Of a stretch of DNA of 64,000 nucleotides, positions 58,506 through 64,000 are shown piece after piece. The notes beneath the pieces are model-generated. The model was given only the letters and a program-made list of their open reading frames with translations. It searched no databases and was not told the origin of the DNA. Made by a program: the position numbers and the translations under genes. Source of the stretch: Clostridiales bacterium (GTDB lineage Bacteria; Bacillota; Clostridia; Oscillospirales; Oscillospiraceae); the NCBI GenBank assembly GCA_004553495.1, contig SFLE01000010.1:1-64000 (forward strand). The letters run 5' to 3'. Each line of letters starts with the position of its first letter. Within the stretch, counting starts at the first letter, position 1.

Positions 58506-59534
58506 TTACCACTTGTTTGCGACCTTCTCGGCAAAGCCGGCGAAGTCGTGCACCTCTATGACCTTGCCGTCGTCGAGCACAGCCTTTCCGGTGAACAGAC
58601 CGAAAACCTGATGCTGGTCGCTCTTTATGAGTCCGACATCGGAGCACGATGCGCGGTCGAGCACCGGACGGAAGTCCATCTCGAACCTGCCGTCGTCGGA
58701 GGTGAAGGTCCACGGCTCCATGAACGCCTTTTCATTTCCGGGTATGTTGAATTTTACCTGACTTATCTTGTGTGCCTTGCCGTTATAAAACAGCATATTT
58801 TCGCTGGCAGCCGAGGTGTCGCCGAAGCCGTAGCCTATGTTCCAGCCGAACGGTATGCCGTCCACCGCGCCGGATGCCGAGCCCCAGTACCATGTGTTTT
58901 TGTATGTCCAAACTCCGCGGCCCCAGTCGAGCACAGCAAAGCTGTCCTCGGGATTGAAAACATAGGTCCTGCCGTCGTAGGTGACCTCGCCGCGAGCGCG
59001 CAGGCAGTTTATCTTCTGATTGTAGTAGAAATGACCGGGCTTATCAAACGGGGTCGCAATGACCATGCTCTCCTCGGGCTCGTCAAACAGCTCGACCTTG
59101 GCGTACAGCGAGCCGGCGGGACCGAATTTCTTCATCTGCGCTATGAGCGTGCGCACGCCGGAGCCGTCGTTTTTAAAATAAATGCTGTAGTTTTTGCCGA
59201 TGGCGGTGGTGTCGCCGACCTTGCTTGTCTCGGGGAGCTTGCGCTTGCCGAGCGGCATGAAGCACATGGGGCTCGTGGTTATCTCCCAGCCCTCCTCGAA
59301 ATCGAGCAGGCTTATTGAGTCCAGACCCATGTAGCCGTTGTCGTCGATGGTAAGGGCAAGGGCAAATTTGCCGTTGTTAACGAGGTAGTAGTCCCATTCC
59401 TTTATGCGCATGGGGCTTGCCTTGATGTCCGCGCGCCTGTACACCGGCAGAAGCTTTTTCGCAAAGCCGGGCTCGGTGAGATCGCCCTGCGCGTTGAGAA
59501 GGGGTATTTCCCGGGTTATCTCGTGCTGATCCAT
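58506..59534 (-). CDS. DUF2804 domain-containing protein
   Basis: 342 residues. Starts QHEITREIPLLNAQGDLTEPGF and contains RRADIKASPMRIKEWDYYL, GRGVWTYKNTWYWGSASG and IGYGFGDTSAASEN, all typical of DUF2804 (a beta-rich, possibly lipocalin/AttH-like fold). Ends with FAEKVANKW. No biochemical role is established. Two nt from the DnaC-like gene, so probably the last gene of the dnaD-dnaC operon. Confidence 0.88.
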   Translation of the reverse strand: MDQHEITREIPLLNAQGDLTEPGFAKKLLPVYRRADIKASPMRIKEWDYYLVNNGKFALALTIDDNGYMGLDSISLLDFEEGWEITTSPMCFMPLGKRKLPETSKVGDTTAIGKNYSIYFKNDGSGVRTLIAQMKKFGPAGSLYAKVELFDEPEESMVIATPFDKPGHFYYNQKINCLRARGEVTYDGRTYVFNPEDSFAVLDWGRGVWTYKNTWYWGSASGAVDGIPFGWNIGYGFGDTSAASENMLFYNGKAHKISQVKFNIPGNEKAFMEPWTFTSDDGRFEMDFRPVLDRASCSDVGLIKSDQHQVFGLFTGKAVLDDGKVIEVHDFAGFAEKVANKW

Positions 59535-59536
59535 TC

Positions 59537-60508
59537 CTACATCTCCTTTTTAAGCTGTCGTATATCCGTTCCGGCAAACGGGAGCTTTGTAAACTCGCCG
59601 TCTATCCTCGAGCAAATCTGCGGAGTGTATCTCTTGGCGAGCTCCGCGTCGGTGAGATTCGTGCTGATAATGGTCTTCTTGCCATTTACAAGGCGTGTGT
59701 TTATAAGCGTGTACAGGGCTGAAATGCTTATCTGCGTGAGCATTTCGGTGCCGAGATCGTCGAGGATCATGAGCTCGCATTCGAGCATCCTCTCGACCTT
59801 TACGGCGGCTTTCTCCGCCGCTTCCGCGTCGCGCGCAAATTTTTTGAGCTCGAATGCCTCGAGCGCCGACGCCGCCGTGTCATAGCACACGGAGTGCCCG
59901 TTTTCGGCGACGACGCGCGCTATGCACGCAGACAGGAATGTCTTTCCCAGACCCGTGCCGCCCTGAAACAGCAGGTTCATCGAGCGCTCGGAAAAGCTGT
60001 AGGCGTACTCGCGGCAGGTCTCGAAAACGATGCTCATGCTCTCCTGAGCTGCACCGTAAAGGCTCAGATCGAAGCTTTCAAAGCTGTCGCGGCTGCTTTT
60101 TAAAAGCGTGCTTAGCTCGTTTGTGAGCTCGCGGTTATATGCCTCGTGCAGGCAGGAGCACATTTGGCTCCCGATAAAGCCCGTGTCCCTGCACTTGGGG
60201 CAGGAGTAAATGTCCTCAAGATAATCGGCGGGATAGCCGTGCTCGCGCAGAAGCTCGCCCTTGCGCATCTGAAGCGCGAGGCTTTCGTCCTCGAGTTTTT
60301 TCAGTGCCTCGGTTAGGTCGGCGCTGCGCTTTATGGTAAGCCCCACGAGCTCGGACATCTGGCAGCGCAGACGCTCGTCTATCCTCTGTATCTCCGGTAT
60401 GCGGGAGTATATCTTCTCCTGCCGCAGATAGTGCTCTGCGACATTGCTTGCGTGAGTGTGTCCGATCTGCTCCCTGGCTTTTGCCAGGATCTTTCCGTCA
60501 AGTGACAT
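59537..60508 (-). CDS. DnaC/DnaI-like helicase loader ATPase
   Basis: 323 residues. A zinc-ribbon-like N-terminal module with CPKCRDTGFIGSQMCSC (about 109-125), then an AAA+ ATPase with Walker A QGGTGLGKTFLSACIA and Walker B ELMILDDLGTEMLTQ, and the NRLVNGKKT-type sensor region with SINLTDAELA. This is the DnaC/DnaI family that loads the replicative helicase. It follows the DnaD-like gene by 3 nt, as in Firmicutes primosome operons. A DnaB-type helicase is not in this window. Confidence 0.92.
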   Translation of the reverse strand: MSLDGKILAKAREQIGHTHASNVAEHYLRQEKIYSRIPEIQRIDERLRCQMSELVGLTIKRSADLTEALKKLEDESLALQMRKGELLREHGYPADYLEDIYSCPKCRDTGFIGSQMCSCLHEAYNRELTNELSTLLKSSRDSFESFDLSLYGAAQESMSIVFETCREYAYSFSERSMNLLFQGGTGLGKTFLSACIARVVAENGHSVCYDTAASALEAFELKKFARDAEAAEKAAVKVERMLECELMILDDLGTEMLTQISISALYTLINTRLVNGKKTIISTNLTDAELAKRYTPQICSRIDGEFTKLPFAGTDIRQLKKEM

Positions 60509-60511
60509 TGT

Positions 60512-61441
60512 TTAACCGTTTTTAACCTTTTCGTAAATTGAGCGCAGGCGCTTGAGCTCATCGCCCGAAACGCTGCTGCGGTGCTGATTTTCCGCCTTGA
60601 CCATGGCGGCGGGGGAGCGGCTGTCACGCTCCTGAACATCGGCGGCGGTGCGGATGCCCTTTTCCTGCCACGAGAGCAGGATCTTGTTCATGTACCCCCA
60701 TTTTAACGCCCCGGTGTTCGTCACCGTGCGGTCGTATGCGATGAGAATGGCTTCGTTGTCAAAGCCCATGTCGAACCATGCGGTCATATACTTGCGCTCG
60801 GTCGGCGTGAGCACGCGCGAGCCCAGACCCATAGCCGTTTTCAGCTCGCCCGCGCGCGAGCGCTTTTCGGCGGCTGCGCGGATATACTCATCCGCCTGCT
60901 CAATGGTGATTATCTCCTTGTTCGCCCATGAGTAAGCCTCTTTTTCTATGCTGCGCATGGACGGGAGCCTGCCCGGACCGTATTTCTCCGCAAAAACATC
61001 TATGCAGTAGCCGATGAGCATGAATATGACATCGGCAGGCAGTGCCAGATAGTCGTATATGCCGAAAAGAGTTTTCATATCGGCGGTCGAAAGCGTGCGC
61101 CCGAGCTTGCTGCGGGCCTGCATTATAACTGCCTGAAAGCCCGGATCCTCCTTCGAGCGGCGGACTATGTCATCCGAGGTGTATTCCGGAAGCTCCTCTG
61201 CGGGCGGAAGCTTCGGCTCCGCAGCGGCGGCAGGCGCCTGACCGAGCTGCATACGCATGAGCTTTTCATGCGCCTTTGCTATCTCGCCGGCTGTTCTGCA
61301 CAGCTCGCGTGCAGCTCTGTCCGCGTCGAATTTCCCGCGCCGCGACAGCCAGATATACAGCAGCGCAACATCGCCGTCGTGCGCGGCGATGAGCTTTTCG
61401 GCGTTATCATCGGATATTAAGTTTTGCTCTGCTATGCTCAT
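60512..61441 (-). CDS. DnaD-domain replication protein
   Basis: 309 residues from ATG 61441 (a longer frame from 61537 lacks an RBS and reads across the promoter region). Two DnaD-like parts: an N-terminal winged-helix-like region (DGDVALLYIWLSRRGKFDAD) and the DnaD C-terminal repeat(s) (LPSMRSIEKEAYSWANKEII, LTPTERKYMTAWFDMGFDNE, YMNKILLSWQEKGIRTAADV). DnaD helps restart and initiate replication with DnaB/DnaI. Co-directional with the DnaC-like gene. Confidence 0.88.
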   Translation of the reverse strand: MSIAEQNLISDDNAEKLIAAHDGDVALLYIWLSRRGKFDADRAARELCRTAGEIAKAHEKLMRMQLGQAPAAAAEPKLPPAEELPEYTSDDIVRRSKEDPGFQAVIMQARSKLGRTLSTADMKTLFGIYDYLALPADVIFMLIGYCIDVFAEKYGPGRLPSMRSIEKEAYSWANKEIITIEQADEYIRAAAEKRSRAGELKTAMGLGSRVLTPTERKYMTAWFDMGFDNEAILIAYDRTVTNTGALKWGYMNKILLSWQEKGIRTAADVQERDSRSPAAMVKAENQHRSSVSGDELKRLRSIYEKVKNG

Positions 61442-61522
61442 GCTGATTACCCGAATATCTTTTGTTAACTTAAAGTTTACACAATGGACTTTAACAAGGG
61501 AGATTATATCATTAAAATTAGC

Positions 61523-61552
61523 TTGTAGCAATAGCATTGTTTGTGGTATAAT
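61523..61552 (+). promoter_or_regulatory. Promoter of the U32 peptidase gene
   Basis: TTGTAG (61523-61528), 18-bp spacer, TATAAT (61547-61552) with TGG before it, an extended -10. Confidence 0.7.
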
Positions 61553-61584
61553 TCCTTATTATATAAAATGCCAGAGGTATGGAT

Positions 61585-63672
61585 ATGCTTGAATTGCTCT
61601 CTCCCGCGGGTTCTCCGGAGGCGGTCATTGCCGCCGTGCAGAACGGTGCGGATGCGGTTTATATGGGGCTTGGGAATTTCAACGCCCGCCGCGGCGCGAA
61701 AAATTTCAGCGACGAGGAATTTGAAAAAGCGGTGCGCTATTGCAGGATACGCGACTGCAAGGTCTATGTCACAATGAACACTCTTGTAGGTGACAGGGAG
61801 ATGCAGCAGGCGACCGAGCTTGCAAGAAGAGTGTCCGATCTCGGAGCCGACGCTATCCTCGTGCAAGATCTCGGACTTCTGAGCGTGCTGAAAAAAGCGG
61901 TGCCGGATATTCCGCTGCACGCGAGCACGCAGATGAGCATACACAACCTTGCGGGAGTTGAGGCGGCGGCTGAAATGGGTCTTACCAGAGCCGTGCTCGC
62001 GCGTGAGCTGAGCCTTGAGCAGATAAAATTCATAACAAAGCGCTCGCCGATAGAGACCGAGGTGTTCGTGCACGGGGCGCTGTGCTTCTGCCATTCCGGT
62101 CAGTGCTATATGTCCGCGCTCATAGGCAGGCGAAGCGGAAACCGCGGCGCGTGCGCGCAGCCGTGCCGCATGGAGTACACCATGGGCGGCAGACTTGAGG
62201 ACAGCCATCCGCTGTCGCTTAAAGACAACTGCCTTGCCGAACGGCTCATGCAGCTTGAGGACGCGGGCGTTGCCTGCGCTAAAATTGAGGGCAGGATGAA
62301 GCGGCCGGAGTACACCGGCGTTGTCACCGGCATATATTCAAGGCTCATAAAGGAGCACCGCAAGCCCACGCCCGAGGAGATGCAGACCCTTACCGACGCG
62401 TTCTCGCGCGACGGGTTCACTCAGGGGTATTTCGACGGTGACCGTAAGGATATGTTCGGCGTGAGGACCGAGGACGATAAGGCTGCGTCAAAGCTATTTG
62501 CCGATGCCCGCAGGGAGTATATCGGCAAGGAGGAGCGCAGAGTTCCGGTAAAGTTCTATGTCGTTGTCAACTCCGGCGAGGCTGTCAAGGCCGCCGCGAT
62601 AGACAATGCGGGAAACAAGGTCGTCGCGTTCGGCTCCGAGCCGCAGAAGGCTATAAGACAGGCTGTAGATTCGCAGTCGCTGAGCGACCGGCTCAGCAAA
62701 ACGGGCGGCACGCCTTATTACTGCGTGGATGCGCAGAGCAGAGTGCAGGACGGGCTTTACCTCTCCGCCTCGGCTATAAACGAGCTAAGGCGCAAGCTCA
62801 TAACCTCGCTCAACGATAAAAGAGCCTGCCCGCCGCAGCGCGCGAGCCTGCCTATGCCGGAAATGCCTAAGGGAACGCCCACTGTCACCGACCCCGTTAT
62901 GATATATCAGGTCAGGTGCGCAGAGCAGCTTTCCGAGGAGCTTGCCGACACGCGGCCGGATTATATCTATGTTCCGGTGCGCGTTATGTACGAGAACTTT
63001 GACATGGTCAGAGTGTTCATGAGCCGCGGGGCAGTGCCCGTTGCGGTGCTGCCGAGGGTCGTTACCGACGACGAGGTCAGCGAGGTTTATAAAATGCTGC
63101 GCAGGCTTTTCGATCAGGGCGTAAACGAGGCGCTCGTCGGGAATTTAGGGCATATCGTGATCGCCCGCAAAGCCGGAATGAAGATCCGCGCCGATTTCGG
63201 TATGAATGTGTTTAATTCGTACACGCTGGATATGATACGCAGGATGGGCTTTCTCTCCGCAACGGCGTCGTTTGAAATGCGCCTTGCACAGGTGCGTGAT
63301 ATGGCAAAAAGCGTTGACACGGAGCTCATCGCATACGGCAGACTGCCGCTCATGGTGTCCGACCAGTGCGTTATAAGCCACAGCTTGGGTACCTGCTCGT
63401 GCCAGAATCCGGCTCAGCTATCCGACAGGATGGGCTCGGTGTTTCCGGTCGTTCGGGAATACGAGCACCGAAATGTCATTTATAACTCCCGCAAGCTGTT
63501 CATGGCTGATAAAAATGACGAGCTGTGCGGAGCGGGACTTTGGGGCATAAGGCTGATGTTCACCACCGAGAGCGCGCGCGAGTGTGTTCAGGTGGCTAAA
63601 AGATACAAGGGCGAGGGCGATTTCCAGCCCAACGACCTCACCCGAGGACTGTATTACAGAGGAGTTGACTGA
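61585..63672 (+). CDS. U32-family peptidase (collagenase-like, DUF3656 fusion)
   Basis: 695 residues from ATG 61585, which has AGAGG 7 nt upstream; the ATG at 61579 is too close to it. The U32 domain has LELLSPAGSPEAVIAAVQNG, GADAVYMGLGNFNARRGAKN, and the signature HGALCFCHSGQCYMSALIG with Cys residues, then NRGACAQPCRMEY. The C-terminal half matches the DUF3656/U32 C-terminal region. U32 members include YhbU/UbiU-type proteins with [4Fe-4S] clusters and RlhA-type rRNA hydroxylation factors, so the label peptidase may be misleading. The maf gene follows immediately. Confidence 0.92.
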   Translation: MLELLSPAGSPEAVIAAVQNGADAVYMGLGNFNARRGAKNFSDEEFEKAVRYCRIRDCKVYVTMNTLVGDREMQQATELARRVSDLGADAILVQDLGLLSVLKKAVPDIPLHASTQMSIHNLAGVEAAAEMGLTRAVLARELSLEQIKFITKRSPIETEVFVHGALCFCHSGQCYMSALIGRRSGNRGACAQPCRMEYTMGGRLEDSHPLSLKDNCLAERLMQLEDAGVACAKIEGRMKRPEYTGVVTGIYSRLIKEHRKPTPEEMQTLTDAFSRDGFTQGYFDGDRKDMFGVRTEDDKAASKLFADARREYIGKEERRVPVKFYVVVNSGEAVKAAAIDNAGNKVVAFGSEPQKAIRQAVDSQSLSDRLSKTGGTPYYCVDAQSRVQDGLYLSASAINELRRKLITSLNDKRACPPQRASLPMPEMPKGTPTVTDPVMIYQVRCAEQLSEELADTRPDYIYVPVRVMYENFDMVRVFMSRGAVPVAVLPRVVTDDEVSEVYKMLRRLFDQGVNEALVGNLGHIVIARKAGMKIRADFGMNVFNSYTLDMIRRMGFLSATASFEMRLAQVRDMAKSVDTELIAYGRLPLMVSDQCVISHSLGTCSCQNPAQLSDRMGSVFPVVREYEHRNVIYNSRKLFMADKNDELCGAGLWGIRLMFTTESARECVQVAKRYKGEGDFQPNDLTRGLYYRGVD

Positions 63673-63673
63673 T

Positions 63674-64000
63674 ATGGATATAGTGCTTGCATCCGGCTCA
63701 CCCCGCCGCAGAGAGCTGCTGGAAACGCTCGGACTCACATTCACCGTCTGCCCCGCAAAGGGCGAGGAGAATGCGCCCTCCGGCATAGGTCCGGCGAAAA
63801 CGGTGGAGGCTCTGTCGCTGGCAAAGGCTCAGGAGGTACGGCAGCTTTATCCGGACAGTCTCATAATCGCCGCCGACACCATAGTGTGGGCAGACGGCGA
63901 GATGTTGGGAAAACCGAAAACGCCCGAGGAGGCGGCAAAAATGCTCACCTCGCTCTCGGGAGCCGAGCACGAGGTCTACACCGGTGTTACCGTGATATAT
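63674..64000 (+). CDS. maf: Maf-family nucleotide pyrophosphatase (partial, runs off the window)
   Basis: Starts at ATG 63674 with GGAGTTGACT upstream, directly after the U32 gene. The first 109 residues show MDIVLASGSPRRRELLETLG, IIAADTIVWADGEMLGKP and LSGAEHEVYTGV, all Maf signatures (the SPRR substrate loop and AADT catalytic motif). Probably hydrolyses dTTP/UTP or modified nucleotides. The gene is cut by the window end; the normal length is about 190 residues. Confidence 0.95.
   Translation, partial: MDIVLASGSPRRRELLETLGLTFTVCPAKGEENAPSGIGPAKTVEALSLAKAQEVRQLYPDSLIIAADTIVWADGEMLGKPKTPEEAAKMLTSLSGAEHEVYTGVTVIY

Overview
The window looks like a chromosome segment of a gut-type, low-complexity-envelope Firmicute of the class Clostridia (probably Oscillospirales/Ruminococcaceae-like). 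The reasons are the overall gene style (type III glutamine synthetase, long-form HPF, DnaD/DnaC primosome pair, SLH-anchored surface proteins, rubredoxin-containing flavodiiron protein, ECF-type vitamin transporter, CoaX), moderately GC-rich codon use, and Ruminococcaceae-style intergenic stem-loop repeats. This taxonomic call is inference; no rRNA is present.

Region 1 (1-10.5 kb) is the highlight. After a tRNA-Trp, one near-consensus promoter (222-250) precedes a ten-gene, tightly packed operon ending at a terminator at 10048. It encodes an XRE repressor-like protein, an ImmA-type metallopeptidase, a repeat-bearing zinc-ribbon membrane protein, a YukD/ubiquitin-like protein with zinc ribbon and membrane anchor, a ThiF/E1-like adenylating enzyme, an E2-like conjugating domain fused to about six membrane helices and an FHA domain, a secreted trypsin/HtrA-like protease with a membrane anchor, a membrane-anchored JAB/JAMM isopeptidase, a RING-like/zinc-ribbon membrane protein, and a second JAMM protein with coiled coil and LysM. 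Together these are all the parts of a ubiquitin-like conjugation and deconjugation cycle (modifier, E1, E2, RING-like, two JAMM peptidases), nearly all tied to the membrane.

Region 2 (10-20 kb) carries an AI-2E-family permease, glutamine synthetase III, a flippase-like protein with phosphatidylserine decarboxylase, two decayed divergent genes (old-yellow-enzyme and TetR remnants), and an SLH surface protein with a 52-residue helical repeat. Region 3 (20-25.4 kb) is a compact type II-C-like CRISPR-Cas locus: ten identical 36-bp repeats with nine 30-bp spacers, cas2, cas1, an intact 1087-residue Cas9, and a tracrRNA that I could locate upstream of cas9 by its anti-repeat, terminator and promoter. 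Each repeat ends in an extended -10 promoter element. Region 4 (25.4-27.5 kb) is a gene graveyard: phage minor-head and scaffold remnants, a truncated ABC ATPase and a truncated TetR, next to tRNA-Leu.

Region 5 (27.5-64 kb) is mostly core genome: RecJ, RelA/SpoT, Dtd and a metallo-hydrolase in one operon; an M14 carboxypeptidase with SLH anchors; a GH13 glucosidase under a palindromic operator, coupled to a PNPOx-family gene broken by an amber codon; an ECF substrate component with CoaX (pantothenate salvage); a cysteine desulfidase-like protein; PssA (which with Psd gives phosphatidylethanolamine); a flavodiiron protein divergent from a Crp/Fnr regulator with a shared palindrome; DegV; a nucleotidyltransferase; an aminopeptidase; a TPR/LRR membrane protein; HPF; PrmA; RsmE; a DUF2804 protein; DnaC-like and DnaD-like proteins; a U32 peptidase; and the start of a Maf-type pyrophosphatase that runs off the window. 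Several small decayed loci show that this genome is losing accessory genes.
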